In this document: positions 25,076 to 34,260 of the stretch, piece after piece
Position numbering within the stretch: position 1 is the first letter of the stretch
How the letters are laid out: every line of letters begins with the position of its first letter
Assembly (NCBI GenBank): GCA_049941595.1
Contig: JBNFNA010000005.1
Span: 186,001-250,000 of the forward strand
Direction of reading: 5' to 3'
Length of the DNA: 64,000 bases
Source: Pasteurella sp049941595
Lineage (GTDB): Bacteria > Pseudomonadota > Gammaproteobacteria > Enterobacterales > Pasteurellaceae
Translations under genes and position numbers: made by a program
Notes under the pieces: model-generated
What the model saw: only the letters and a program-made list of their open reading frames with translations
Told to the model about the DNA's origin: nothing
The model's database searches: none

Positions 25076-25858
25076 TTACAGTAGCTTAATTTCATCGCCT
25101 ACATAAATTACACCACTGTTTAGCGGGATTAAATTAACGCCAAACAAGGGTTTACCTTTTTCATTGGGATTGATTTTTTTCAATGTGCGAAATGGCTCCA
25201 TTTTAGGGTGCATTTCTGCATTATGTGGATTGCGAGTGGTCAACACACAGCGTTCGCAAGGTTTGCTATGTATAAACGTGACTTCGCCAATCTGGATTTT
25301 TTGCCATTCTTGTTCGGCGAAAGGCAGTTCACCATCAATCACAATATTCGGACGGAATTGCTGCATTTGAATTGGTTGTCCACAATGTTGTTGAACCGCC
25401 TCTAAAGACGTTTGTGAGGTAAGCAAGATAGGGTAACCATCAGCGAAAGAAACTTGTTGTTCAGTGTTTTTAATATAGCGTTGGGAATTTTCGCCTAGCC
25501 AGCGTAATTGCATTTCTCGTCCGATTTTGGCACTAAACCATTGATTGATGGTTTCAGGCGCAATCCAAGAGGGAAAATGATTCCCCCATACTTCGCATTG
25601 TGCTTGTTGAGCAAAATCACGGTAATGAACTTGAATAGCATCACCTTGGCGATGTTGTATATATAACCCTGAAGATATTGGAAAAGCCGAAAATGAAAAG
25701 AGTTCAGCATCTTTTCTAGCAGTAATAAATGTACCATCGACTTCGGTCAGCATAAATTCACGGTCAAAGTTTAACCCTTGCGGTTGTACAAGGGCTTGTG
25801 ATACTTGATAAGCTTGTGTCGATTTAATCGGGTAGAGATAAAGTTGTTGAATACGCAT
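25076..25858 (-). CDS. ycbX: MOSC-domain protein YcbX, short form
   Basis: A 260-residue molybdenum cofactor-binding protein. The N-terminal MOSC beta-barrel domain (YPIKSTQAYQVSQALVQPQG) is followed by the MOSC domain, with the cofactor cysteine in PCERCVLTTRNP. E. coli YcbX, which detoxifies N-hydroxylated bases, has about 370 residues and ends in a 2Fe-2S ferredoxin domain that is missing here, so electrons must come from another protein. I start at ATG 25858 (AAGGA upstream), one base beyond the dacB stop, so it is the second gene after dacB. Confidence 0.87.
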   Translation of the reverse strand: MRIQQLYLYPIKSTQAYQVSQALVQPQGLNFDREFMLTEVDGTFITARKDAELFSFSAFPISSGLYIQHRQGDAIQVHYRDFAQQAQCEVWGNHFPSWIAPETINQWFSAKIGREMQLRWLGENSQRYIKNTEQQVSFADGYPILLTSQTSLEAVQQHCGQPIQMQQFRPNIVIDGELPFAEQEWQKIQIGEVTFIHSKPCERCVLTTRNPHNAEMHPKMEPFRTLKKINPNEKGKPLFGVNLIPLNSGVIYVGDEIKLL

Positions 25859-25859
25859 A

Positions 25860-27329
25860 TTATTCCTTATACAGCGCATTATAAAGACTACTTTCAAACT
25901 GCACTAATGGCGCACGTTTGGTTTTACTTTCGAAGTCGCCAGTGGAATAACCATTGACAAATTGTACAAATGCGACGGTTTCGCCACGTACATTAGTCAT
26001 AAAGCCCGCAAGATTATAAACACCTTTTAACGCCCCTGTTTTAGCAATCACATTTTTAACGAGTGGTGGATTAATAAGCGATCCTCGTCCACTTAGGGTG
26101 CCATCAACACCTGCAATAGGGAAAGTATCCATTAATTTCAAGGTGGCTTCATTTTTCGCAATATAATCGAGTACTTGTAACATCTGATGAGGCGAAATTA
26201 AGTTATGGCGAGAAAGCCCCGAGCCGTCTGCAATAATGCTATTACCTAATTTAATCCCTGCTTTTGACTGTAAAATCTGACGCATTGCTTGGCTCGCTAA
26301 CGGGAATGAAGCAGGGCGTTTATAGTAATGAAACGCCACAGTACGAAAAAGCGCATCTGCAATTTGGTTATCCGATTTTTTCATCATCTTTTTGATTAAA
26401 TCGGGCAACGGCTTTGAAAAATGTTGTGCTAATAGCTGTCCTTTTTGTTGTATTAATGGCGTTTGTACTTTGCCGTTAAACTCAATGCCTAAACGTTTTA
26501 ATTGTCGTTGAACCATCGCCGCACCATAAGCACTTGGATCTTGCACAGCAAAACTCAAACCAAACGGTTTATTTTGGCGAGCAAGGCAGCCTTTGATTTG
26601 GTAGCGGTTATTATCGTTTACCATCGCATCTAATTGGCAATAAGGTGCTTCTTGTTGACTTGCAACATACACTTGCCCAAAAACTTGCACCGGATATTGT
26701 GCTGGAATATTAATTTTAACTGCCTCACCAACCGCTTGATTAGCATCGAGTTCCACATAAAAACAATTGTTATCAATATTCACGGCCGCTGGTGGCGCAT
26801 TAAAGCACATTGTTAAATCATTCCAGATCCAGCCTAATCCACGATCGTGGCTAGTAAAAACTGCTGTATCTAAAATCAAATTGCCTGTGATTTTAGTAAT
26901 TTTTTGTTTTTTGAGCTGTGCGAGTAAGTTTGAAAGTTGACCGCTAGTTAAATCAGGATCGCCTGTAAAACGCACGATCAAATCACCTTTTAAGGTATTG
27001 CCTTGCACTTTGCCATTGGTTAATAGACTAGTTTCAAATTGAAAATCATCGCCTAAGGCTAATTTGGCGGTTAATGCAGTTAATATTTTTTGCGTACTGG
27101 CGGGCAACATAAATGTTGTTGCTTGGTGTGTGGCAATAATTTCATCACGATTTAAGTTTTTCGCAATAACACCGGAGCTAGTACCTTCCGGTAATACTTG
27201 ATTTAATGACGGAATATCAACCGTTGCTTGAACGAATGGCGAAAATAAACAGCACAGTGCGATTTTAGCGCTTAGTAATGTTTTATAACTAGGAAAAAGT
27301 GCGGTTAAAAAAGAAGATGATTTATACAT
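25860..27329 (-). CDS. dacB: D-alanyl-D-alanine carboxypeptidase/endopeptidase PBP4
   Basis: A 489-residue periplasmic penicillin-binding protein that trims peptidoglycan cross-links. The N-terminal signal peptide ends near FVQA. Catalytic motifs are SxxK (ASTQK), SxN (SDNQIADALF) and KTG (AKTGALKGVYNLAG), with the large domain insertion after the SxxK motif that marks class C PBPs. It is divergent from greA, as in E. coli. An uptake signal encodes LTALF inside the signal peptide. Confidence 0.95.
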   Translation of the reverse strand: MYKSSSFLTALFPSYKTLLSAKIALCCLFSPFVQATVDIPSLNQVLPEGTSSGVIAKNLNRDEIIATHQATTFMLPASTQKILTALTAKLALGDDFQFETSLLTNGKVQGNTLKGDLIVRFTGDPDLTSGQLSNLLAQLKKQKITKITGNLILDTAVFTSHDRGLGWIWNDLTMCFNAPPAAVNIDNNCFYVELDANQAVGEAVKINIPAQYPVQVFGQVYVASQQEAPYCQLDAMVNDNNRYQIKGCLARQNKPFGLSFAVQDPSAYGAAMVQRQLKRLGIEFNGKVQTPLIQQKGQLLAQHFSKPLPDLIKKMMKKSDNQIADALFRTVAFHYYKRPASFPLASQAMRQILQSKAGIKLGNSIIADGSGLSRHNLISPHQMLQVLDYIAKNEATLKLMDTFPIAGVDGTLSGRGSLINPPLVKNVIAKTGALKGVYNLAGFMTNVRGETVAFVQFVNGYSTGDFESKTKRAPLVQFESSLYNALYKE

Positions 27330-27343
27330 AATGAGTTTGGTGG

Positions 27344-27372
27344 TTGCTATTTTTTTTTAGACGAACAATAAT
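27344..27372 (+). promoter_or_regulatory. Predicted greA promoter
   Basis: -35 TTGCTA (27344-27349), a 17-bp spacer and -10 AATAAT (27367-27372) predict a start near 27380, giving a leader of about 115 nt that contains the hairpin at 27434. Confidence 0.4.
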
Positions 27373-27433
27373 AGTACCTGAATTTGAGGGAGTAAATCCT
27401 TTTCTCATTAAACAAGAATTTTAATTTGAACTT

Positions 27434-27467
27434 CGGCATCGTTTTTACGATGCCGCGGTTTTGTTTT
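27434..27467 (+). terminator. Terminator-like hairpin in the greA leader
   Basis: CGGCATCG and CGATGCCG (27434-27441 with 27448-27455) enclose a 6-nt loop and are followed by a T-rich tract (CGGTTTTGTTTT). It is upstream of greA and cannot end dacB, which is transcribed away. E. coli greA has a comparable leader terminator that yields the small RNA GraL. Confidence 0.65.
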
Positions 27468-27493
27468 ATCTATAAAGGAAGAAATACACAATT

Positions 27494-27970
27494 ATGAAAC
27501 AAATTCCAATGACTGTACGTGGAGCTGAACAATTACGTCAAGAACTTGATTTCTTAAAAAACACCCGTCGTCCAGAAATTATTAAAGCGATTGCAGAAGC
27601 TCGCGAACACGGTGATTTGAAAGAAAATGCGGAATATCACGCAGCACGTGAACAACAAGGATTCTGTGAAGGTCGAATCCAAGAGATTGAAGGAAAGTTG
27701 TCTAATTGCCAAGTGATTGATGTCACCAAAATGCCAAATAATGGCAAAGTGATTTTTGGTGCAACTGTTGTATTGTTAAACGTGGATACCGACGATGAAG
27801 TAAGCTATCAAATCGTGGGTGATGATGAAGCAAATATCAAAGAGGGTTTAATTTCAGTAAACTCACCGATTGCACGTGGTTTGATTGGTAAAGAAGTGGA
27901 TGATGTTGTTGCAATTCAAACGCCAGGCGGCAAAGTTGAGTTTGAAATCATCGAAGTGAACTATGTTTAA
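27494..27970 (+). CDS. greA: Transcript cleavage factor GreA
   Basis: The 158-residue factor that enters the RNA polymerase secondary channel and stimulates cleavage of backtracked transcripts. The N-terminal coiled coil carries the acidic tip GDLKENAEYHAAREQQ with the catalytic Asp and Glu; the C-terminal FKBP-like domain ends in VEFEIIEVNYV. AAGGAAG precedes the ATG. It is flanked by dacB and yhbY as in E. coli. Confidence 0.97.
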   Translation: MKQIPMTVRGAEQLRQELDFLKNTRRPEIIKAIAEAREHGDLKENAEYHAAREQQGFCEGRIQEIEGKLSNCQVIDVTKMPNNGKVIFGATVVLLNVDTDDEVSYQIVGDDEANIKEGLISVNSPIARGLIGKEVDDVVAIQTPGGKVEFEIIEVNYV

Positions 27971-28017
27971 TTTGGTTTAATCGTTGAGAAACAGGTTTAA
28001 ACAAAATTTATCATAAT

Positions 28018-28053
28018 AAAAAGGCTATGGATTTTAACGTTCATAGCCTTTTT
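28018..28053. terminator. Bidirectional terminator greA/yhbY
   Basis: AAAAAGGCTATG and CATAGCCTTTTT pair perfectly over 12 bp between convergent greA and yhbY. Confidence 0.85.
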
Positions 28054-28063
28054 GTTTGTCTGA

Positions 28064-28366
28064 TTATTTGCGTGGTAATTGAATTTGCGGTTCTTTACTT
28101 GCGCGGTAGAGTACAAGAACGTGTCCAATAGTTTGCACTGCGCTTGAATTGGTTTCACGCACGATAGCATCAATGATTAATTGTTTCACTTCACGATCTG
28201 CACCTGCAATTTTCACTTTGATGAGCTCGTGGTGTTCAAGTGCGTTATCAATTTCGGCTAATACGCCCTCCGTTAAGCCATTGTTACCAATCATTACCAC
28301 TGGGTTAAGATGGTGAGCAATACCTTTTAAAAATTGTTTTTGTTTAGTAGATAATGTAATCGACAT
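28064..28366 (-). CDS. yhbY: Ribosome-associated RNA-binding protein YhbY
   Basis: A 100-residue CRS1/YhbY (CRM) domain protein that associates with 50S precursors. The fold signature GNNGLTEGVLAEIDNALEHHELIKVK includes the conserved GxxG-like loop. The length equals that of E. coli YhbY. TAGGA precedes the ATG. The usual next gene in E. coli, rlmE, is not divergent here; an AEC carrier is. Confidence 0.94.
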   Translation of the reverse strand: MSITLSTKQKQFLKGIAHHLNPVVMIGNNGLTEGVLAEIDNALEHHELIKVKIAGADREVKQLIIDAIVRETNSSAVQTIGHVLVLYRASKEPQIQLPRK

Positions 28367-28504
28367 AATTTATCCTAGTAAAAGAAAGTGCGGTCTATTT
28401 TTGAAAAGTTTTTACAAAACTGACCGTATACAACTGAATTGGACAATTTTAACCGCAAATTGTATTTATAGAAAGTCATTTGACTCAAGATAGGTCGCAT
28501 AATA

Positions 28505-29464
28505 ATGAATAATGCTGATTTTTTCTCTGCTTTTTTGTTTTCAATGAGCGTCACAATGCCCACGGTGTTTATGTTGCTTTTGGGTATTGTGTTACGTAAA
28601 CGTAAAATGATTGATGATAAATTCACGGGGCAGGCGACAAAAATTATCTTTATGATCACCTTACCTTTCTTGCTTTTCCTCAATATTATTAGCAATCCTG
28701 TCGATTATCGCTCGCAATTAATCCCTATTTTAGCCAGTGTTGTGGGGACGCTGATTTTATTTATTTCCGCTGAACTTTTTGCGGCCAAATACATTCCTGA
28801 AAAACAAGAACGAGGCACTTTTGTGCAGTCAGTTTATCGTGGCAATAACGGCATTTTAGGTTTGGCACTTTGTATCAATGCTTATGGTGAAGCAGGTTTA
28901 GCGCCCGCTTCAATTTATGCGGCAGCAACGATTTTTCTTTTTAATGTATTGGGCGTAATTACCTTAAGTCGTTCCTTTGCCAATGGTAAAGTGAGCTGGT
29001 GGGCGATTTTAAAAAATGTGGTGAAAAATCCATTAATTATCGCTATCGTGTTGGGTTATGTCGTGAATGCACTTGAATTGATCTTACCGAAAACATTATT
29101 AACCACTGGCAATTATTTAGCCAGTATGACCTTACCGCTTGCTTTGATTTGTACAGGGGCAAGTATTCGCCTTAAAGGGGCATTTTTCTCATCACCAGTC
29201 GTGTTGTGGGGGAGTTTTGCCCGTGTGTTGATTGCGCCTGTTTTTATGGTGATCGTCGGCAAAATTTTTGGTTTGTCAGGAATGCAAATGGGGATTTTGT
29301 TTTTAATGGCTGCCACACCAATGGCCACGGTGGTGTACACTATGGTGCGAGGTATGGGCGGTGACGGTACAAACGCAGCTAACGTAATTGCACTGACTAC
29401 GTTAGGCGCAATTATTACGTCATCTTTGGGACTATTGATTTTAACTCAGCTCGGCTGGGTGTAG
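28505..29464 (+). CDS. AEC-family transporter
   Basis: A 319-residue inner membrane protein of the auxin efflux carrier family, with ten hydrophobic segments in two halves. Family features include YRGNNGILGLALCINAYGE and the C-terminal AATPMATVVYTM with helix-breaking prolines. Bacterial AEC members carry malonate, malate or other organic acids; the substrate here is unknown. A terminator lies 27 bp after the stop. Confidence 0.85.
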   Translation: MNNADFFSAFLFSMSVTMPTVFMLLLGIVLRKRKMIDDKFTGQATKIIFMITLPFLLFLNIISNPVDYRSQLIPILASVVGTLILFISAELFAAKYIPEKQERGTFVQSVYRGNNGILGLALCINAYGEAGLAPASIYAAATIFLFNVLGVITLSRSFANGKVSWWAILKNVVKNPLIIAIVLGYVVNALELILPKTLLTTGNYLASMTLPLALICTGASIRLKGAFFSSPVVLWGSFARVLIAPVFMVIVGKIFGLSGMQMGILFLMAATPMATVVYTMVRGMGGDGTNAANVIALTTLGAIITSSLGLLILTQLGWV

Positions 29465-29490
29465 TCATAAATAAAACAGCAATACAAAAG

Positions 29491-29520
29491 AAGTGCGAAT
29501 CTAGCACTTATTTTTTGTTT
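29491..29520 (+). terminator. Terminator after the AEC transporter gene
   Basis: AAGTGC (29491) pairs with GCACTT (29504), with T6 following. It resembles a decayed uptake-signal inverted pair; a further reverse uptake signal lies at about 29550. Confidence 0.6.
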
Positions 29521-29558
29521 CTAGCCAATCAAAATTTTATAAAAAATCACCGCACTTT

Positions 29559-30380
29559 TTACTTCACTTTGAATAAAACGGACACTTGTTCACCTTGTTG
29601 TAACGGTTTTGAAATACGAGCGGTTTCCACGCAAACCATTGTTTGATAGCCAGTTTCACTCATGCTGCTAGTCGTTTTATACCAAGGGTTCCAAAGTATG
29701 ACATCACTGCTATTTTGTTGCTCGATCTTAATGTGACGTTGTAGCATTGGGTCAATGATTGTGTTTTGTGCATTATCAATTTGATAAATACAATCCACAT
29801 TTTCAGCAATTTTGCGTGGCGATGGCACTGTTTCTTGTTGTTTAGTCAGATTGCTTAAACAGGTTGTCGTCAAACCGTGAACTTCAATTTGTGCAATATC
29901 GCCTATATTAAAATAACTATGTAGTGCTAATTGCGCTTCTTCGTTGCCATAATGAGTGAAAATCAGCTCACAAGTTTCGCTAAAGATCATTGCGATTTTT
30001 GCCTCGATGAGATGATCTTCAGAAAATAATCCAAATTCTAACCGCACTTTTTCATCATTAATTTGATAATCCGTTAATTGCCATAAACGAATGCGTGCAG
30101 TGCCGTGAGAGGGGCTTTTAACAGGGCCGAACCAAGGATAACAAATAGGTACACCACCACGAATGGCGTTGCCTAATTGAAAAGGCTCAACTTCACTTAA
30201 CCAAAGTACCTCTTGTTTTGCTGTTGTTGGTTTCCATTGAAGCAATTGTGCACCTTGTAATGCAATTAATGCAGAACCCACAGAATGTTGAAGTGAAAGT
30301 GCAGTGATTTGATTGTATTCAACTAAACTTAACGAAGGGGCAATGTGCTTGATAAATTGGGCTTGAATTGAGTTATTCAT
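29559..30380 (-). CDS. yeaD: D-hexose-6-phosphate mutarotase YeaD
   Basis: A 273-residue galactose mutarotase-like protein (aldose 1-epimerase superfamily), expected to interconvert anomers of glucose-6-phosphate. Visible family features are the RGGVPICYPWFGP motif, a catalytic His in HSYFNIGD, and the acidic residue near the C-terminus (VCVETARISKPLQ). AGAGG precedes the ATG. It is divergent from yoaA. Confidence 0.9.
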   Translation of the reverse strand: MNNSIQAQFIKHIAPSLSLVEYNQITALSLQHSVGSALIALQGAQLLQWKPTTAKQEVLWLSEVEPFQLGNAIRGGVPICYPWFGPVKSPSHGTARIRLWQLTDYQINDEKVRLEFGLFSEDHLIEAKIAMIFSETCELIFTHYGNEEAQLALHSYFNIGDIAQIEVHGLTTTCLSNLTKQQETVPSPRKIAENVDCIYQIDNAQNTIIDPMLQRHIKIEQQNSSDVILWNPWYKTTSSMSETGYQTMVCVETARISKPLQQGEQVSVLFKVK

Positions 30381-30477
30381 AAAACCTCTTATACTGTTTT
30401 TTTATTCAGTGCGTTATTTAGTGGCGACATAAAATCTGATACACTATGCCGCAATTTTTATATGAATCTGAAAAATA

Positions 30478-32406
30478 ATGGCGAATATTGATAAAATAAT
30501 CAAGGTTTTTTCCGAACAAGGTGCGTTGAGCCAAAGCATTAAGGGTTTTCGCCCTCGTGCAGAACAATTGGAAATGGCAACAGCAGTGGGAAAAGCCATC
30601 AACAACAAAAATGTACTGGTTGTTGAGGCGGGGACAGGCACAGGCAAAACTTTTGCTTATCTTGCACCTGCGTTATTAGCCAATAAGAAAACCATAGTTT
30701 CTACGGGTTCAAAAAACCTTCAAGATCAGCTATTTAAGCGCGATCTTCCTGCCATAAAAAAAGCATTAAATTACACTGGTAAAATCGCATTATTAAAAGG
30801 ACGGTCAAATTATTTGTGTTTGGAACGCTTGGATCAACTGATTGCACAGAGCGTACTTGGTGATCGCTCTGTATTGGCTGATTTATCAAAAGTCCGAAAG
30901 TGGAATAATGCCACCAAAACAGGTGATTTAACAGAATGTATTGAGCTGGCAGAAGATAGTCCAATTTTACCGCAACTCACTAGCACGACGGAAAGTTGTT
31001 TAGGGGCAGATTGCCCTAATTACGGTGACTGTTATGTGGCGGCGGCACGCAAACGTGCGTTAAATGCGGATTTAGTCGTGGTCAATCATCATTTATTCTT
31101 TGCTGATATTGCTGTTAAAGAAACGGGATTTGGCGAGTTAATTCCGCAAACGGAAGTGGTGATTTTTGACGAGGCGCATCAATTACCCGATATTGCTAGC
31201 CAATATTTTAGCCAGTCAATTACCGCTCGCCAACTGTTTGAAATCTGCAAAGATATTAATATTGTCTATCGTACTGAAGTGAAAGATATGGCGCAATTAG
31301 GTGTCGCATCGGATCAGTTGCTCAAAAGTGTACAAGATTTCCGTTTATTATTAGGCGAAGGCAATGTGCGTGGTAACTGGCGCGAGTTGTTGTCACAAAG
31401 TGCGGTCAAAAATGGTTTTGAACATTTGATTGATAAGCTCGATTTTGTATCGCAAGTGATTAAATTAGTGCTTGGCCGTTCGCAAACGTTAGACAGCATT
31501 TTTGAACGTATTGAAGCAGCGAAAATTCAATTAAAACGTTTATCTGAAACAGAAATTACGGGCTATTGTTATTGGTATGAGGCGGTTGGTCGTCAGTTCG
31601 GTTTGCATATCACACCATTAACGGTTGCAGATAAATTTGGTGAAGAAATGCAAAAACGTGAGAGTGCGTGGATTTTAACCTCGGCAACCTTAGAAGTGGG
31701 CGGAACATTCGAGCATTTTTGCCAGCGTTTAGGGATTCTTAATGCAGAGCAAAAAATTCTACAAAGCCCATTTAACTATCCTGAACAATCATTATTATGT
31801 GTGCCTCGTTATTTACCAAGTAGCAATCAAAACTACACAATGAAACAGTTAGCGCAAATGCTATTGCCTGTGATTGAAGCAAATAAGGGGCGCTGTTTTG
31901 TGTTGTGTACCTCGTATTTAATGATGCGTGGCTTGGCAGAATATTTTCGTGAAAATAGTGGTTTGTCGATTTTATTGCAAGGTGAAACCTCAAAAGCCAA
32001 ATTACTCGACCAATTTATTTCGGAAGAACATTCTGTTTTAGTGGCGACTTCTAGTTTCTGGGAAGGTATTGATGTGCGGGGGGATGCGTTATCTCTTGTG
32101 ATTATTGATAAATTGCCGTTTACCGCCCCAGATGAACCGCTATTAAAGGCGCGTATTGAAGACTGCCGATTGCAAGGTGGCGATCCTTTTAACGATATTC
32201 AAGTGCCTGAAGCCGTAATTACCTTAAAACAAGGGGTGGGGCGATTAATTCGAGATGTGACAGATCGTGGAGCGGTGATTATTTGCGATAGCCGTTTAGT
32301 AATGCGTTCTTATGGCGCAACCTTTTTGAAAAGCTTGCCGAATGCAAAACGTACCCGAGATTTGAACAAAGTGATACAATTCTTGACGAATACAAATAAT
32401 GGATAA
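30478..32406 (+). CDS. yoaA: DinG/XPD-family Fe-S helicase YoaA
   Basis: A 642-residue superfamily 2 DNA helicase. Walker A is EAGTGTGKT at about 50-58, the four cluster cysteines lie in the region up to CLGADCPNYGDC (about 110-190), and the DEAH box is DEAHQLPD. In E. coli YoaA binds the polymerase III chi subunit and aids repair of replication damage. No strong ribosome binding site precedes the ATG. tsaB starts 5 bp after the stop, forming a unit with slp. Confidence 0.93.
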   Translation: MANIDKIIKVFSEQGALSQSIKGFRPRAEQLEMATAVGKAINNKNVLVVEAGTGTGKTFAYLAPALLANKKTIVSTGSKNLQDQLFKRDLPAIKKALNYTGKIALLKGRSNYLCLERLDQLIAQSVLGDRSVLADLSKVRKWNNATKTGDLTECIELAEDSPILPQLTSTTESCLGADCPNYGDCYVAAARKRALNADLVVVNHHLFFADIAVKETGFGELIPQTEVVIFDEAHQLPDIASQYFSQSITARQLFEICKDINIVYRTEVKDMAQLGVASDQLLKSVQDFRLLLGEGNVRGNWRELLSQSAVKNGFEHLIDKLDFVSQVIKLVLGRSQTLDSIFERIEAAKIQLKRLSETEITGYCYWYEAVGRQFGLHITPLTVADKFGEEMQKRESAWILTSATLEVGGTFEHFCQRLGILNAEQKILQSPFNYPEQSLLCVPRYLPSSNQNYTMKQLAQMLLPVIEANKGRCFVLCTSYLMMRGLAEYFRENSGLSILLQGETSKAKLLDQFISEEHSVLVATSSFWEGIDVRGDALSLVIIDKLPFTAPDEPLLKARIEDCRLQGGDPFNDIQVPEAVITLKQGVGRLIRDVTDRGAVIICDSRLVMRSYGATFLKSLPNAKRTRDLNKVIQFLTNTNNG

Positions 32407-32411
32407 AAACA

Positions 32412-33131
32412 ATGAATAATGTGACTTTATTAGCCTTAGACACTTCAACCGAAGCCTGTTCTGTGGCGTTGCTTTATAAAGGCGAAAAAACAGTTTTAGA
32501 TGAATTAGCACAGCGTACGCATACACAGCGTATTTTACCAATGGTGGATCAAATCCTTTCACAGTCAGGGATCTCATTAAAACAAGTTGATGGTTTGGTG
32601 TTTGGTCGTGGTCCTGGCAGTTTTACGGGCGTGCGTGTGGGCGCAGGGATTGCACAAGGTTTAGCTTTAGGTGCAGATTTACCTGTTATTCCTATTTCTA
32701 ATTTAACTGCAATGGCGCAAGCCGCTTATGAACAGCTAGGTGCAGAGCAAGTGCTTTCAGCGATTGATGCACGAATGAATGAAGTGTATTTCGCACAACT
32801 CAAAGCAGAAAAAGTGCGGTTAAATTCGCAAGAATTTATTGAGTGGCAAGCCGTGCTTGAAGAACAAGTGGCTAGCCCTGAAAAAGTGTTAGCGCAACTT
32901 GAAGATGTAACGGGGGATTGGAAAACCGTCGGCACAGGTTGGTCTGCTTATGCACAATTCTCATCGATTATTGAACATCGCCAAACTGAAATTTTATTGC
33001 CTTCAGCGCAATATATGCTCTCGTTAGCGTTGTCAAAATGGTACAAGCAAGAAACAATTAGCGCATTAGACATTGAGCCAATTTATTTACGTAATGAGGT
33101 GACTTGGCAGAAATTACCAGGTCGTGAATAA
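32412..33131 (+). CDS. tsaB: tRNA t6A biosynthesis protein TsaB
   Basis: A 239-residue scaffold of the TsaBDE complex that makes the N6-threonylcarbamoyl group at A37 of ANN-decoding tRNAs. The ASKHA fold is seen (LALDTSTEACSVAL at the N-terminus, GRGPGSFTGVRVG loop). It lacks the metal ligands of TsaD, as expected. It is coupled to yoaA (5 bp) and followed by slp after 36 bp. An uptake signal lies in the coding region near 32812. Confidence 0.95.
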   Translation: MNNVTLLALDTSTEACSVALLYKGEKTVLDELAQRTHTQRILPMVDQILSQSGISLKQVDGLVFGRGPGSFTGVRVGAGIAQGLALGADLPVIPISNLTAMAQAAYEQLGAEQVLSAIDARMNEVYFAQLKAEKVRLNSQEFIEWQAVLEEQVASPEKVLAQLEDVTGDWKTVGTGWSAYAQFSSIIEHRQTEILLPSAQYMLSLALSKWYKQETISALDIEPIYLRNEVTWQKLPGRE

Positions 33132-33167
33132 ACGAAGAAAACATTCTTTATGTAACGGAGGTAAATA

Positions 33168-33710
33168 ATGAAAAAAATGACCGCACTTTTCAGCGCATTA
33201 TTGCTAACAGGTTGTATTATGCCACCTCAAGGATTAGAGCGAGATGATTTTACCTTACAGCATTTAGATAAAGTCAAGCCTAACGATTATGCTTGCCAAT
33301 GTAAACAAGCGCGTTTCGGTGGCAAAATTTTATCGGCACAAGCCTTGCCTGGCAAAATGCGACTTGAAATTTTAAGTTTGCCACTGGTGTCTTTATCAGC
33401 TAAACCGTTGCTTTCGTCACGAACCAATGGGCGTTTTATTGCTTACATTGATGGGTTTATCGATCCTGAAGCGTTAAAAGAGCAGTACATAACTGTTAAA
33501 GGTACGCTAAAAAAACAAGAGAAAGGCAAGATTGATCAAGTGGATTATTTATATCCAGTGGTCAAAGCCGAGCATTATAAGCAATGGCAGCTTGTTCAAG
33601 AATATTATTACGATCCTGAAGAAATGGAAGATTGGCGAGAAAGTCGCCGCCGTGGTTGGGGCTATCCATTTTGGCGACCTGAACCACGTTTGCGTTATGT
33701 GTTGTACTAA
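33168..33710 (+). CDS. slp: Slp-family outer membrane lipoprotein
   Basis: A 180-residue lipoprotein: signal peptide with lipobox LLTGC (Cys16), then the Slp domain. Slp proteins are starvation- or stationary-phase-induced outer membrane lipoproteins of unclear function. CGGAGG precedes the ATG. The tail is rich in Arg, Trp and Tyr (ESRRRGWGYPFWRPEPRLRY). The uptake signal ACCGCACTT encodes part of MTALF in the signal peptide. Confidence 0.9.
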   Translation: MKKMTALFSALLLTGCIMPPQGLERDDFTLQHLDKVKPNDYACQCKQARFGGKILSAQALPGKMRLEILSLPLVSLSAKPLLSSRTNGRFIAYIDGFIDPEALKEQYITVKGTLKKQEKGKIDQVDYLYPVVKAEHYKQWQLVQEYYYDPEEMEDWRESRRRGWGYPFWRPEPRLRYVLY

Positions 33711-33723
33711 CCTGTAATTTTTT

Positions 33724-34200
33724 ATGGATAAGATACTCGCTATGGAAAGTAAACCAGCCTTAAATCAGCATTATTGGCAAGTGTTTTTTGCATTTGTTTT
33801 GTGTGGGGGCGCATTGGGTGGTTTTTCTGTTATGTTCATTTTGACCAGCATTGAAATGATTTTCTCTGGTTATGTGAATGATTGGTCAGACAAATTAGCA
33901 TTTGCCACTATTTTGGGCGGTATTTATGGTACGGTTCCTGCGACATTAACTGGGGCAGTCACTGTACTGTGGTTAAGGCTCGTACGTAGTTGGGTAAGTA
34001 CATTAACTACTGTGATTATCGGTATGCTATTTGCCGGTTTGACGTTAATCGTGCTTTCTAATGGAGAAGTACAAGATACCAGTTTATTTCTCTTTCCAGC
34101 GGCAATTTCAGCTGCAATTCTGAGTGTTTTTTATCCCACTAAAGATGAAGTCGACCTAAAACCTAGCAGTAACAAGAATGACCACGATATTTCTAGTTAA
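33724..34200 (+). CDS. Four-helix inner membrane protein, unknown
   Basis: Not recognised. A 158-residue hydrophobic protein with four membrane segments (about 20-45, 60-80, 90-112, 118-135), a Gly-rich first helix (CGGALGGFSVMF), and a hydrophilic C-terminal tail (VDLKPSSNKNDHDISS). No strong ribosome binding site is seen before either possible ATG (33724 or 33742). It lies between slp and fadD in the same direction, 13 bp after slp, so co-transcription is likely. Confidence 0.75.
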   Translation: MDKILAMESKPALNQHYWQVFFAFVLCGGALGGFSVMFILTSIEMIFSGYVNDWSDKLAFATILGGIYGTVPATLTGAVTVLWLRLVRSWVSTLTTVIIGMLFAGLTLIVLSNGEVQDTSLFLFPAAISAAILSVFYPTKDEVDLKPSSNKNDHDISS

Positions 34201-34260
34201 CAGAAGACGACTATTTACGTTATAATTTCGCGAATTTTATAAAAAGAATAAGGATATGAG

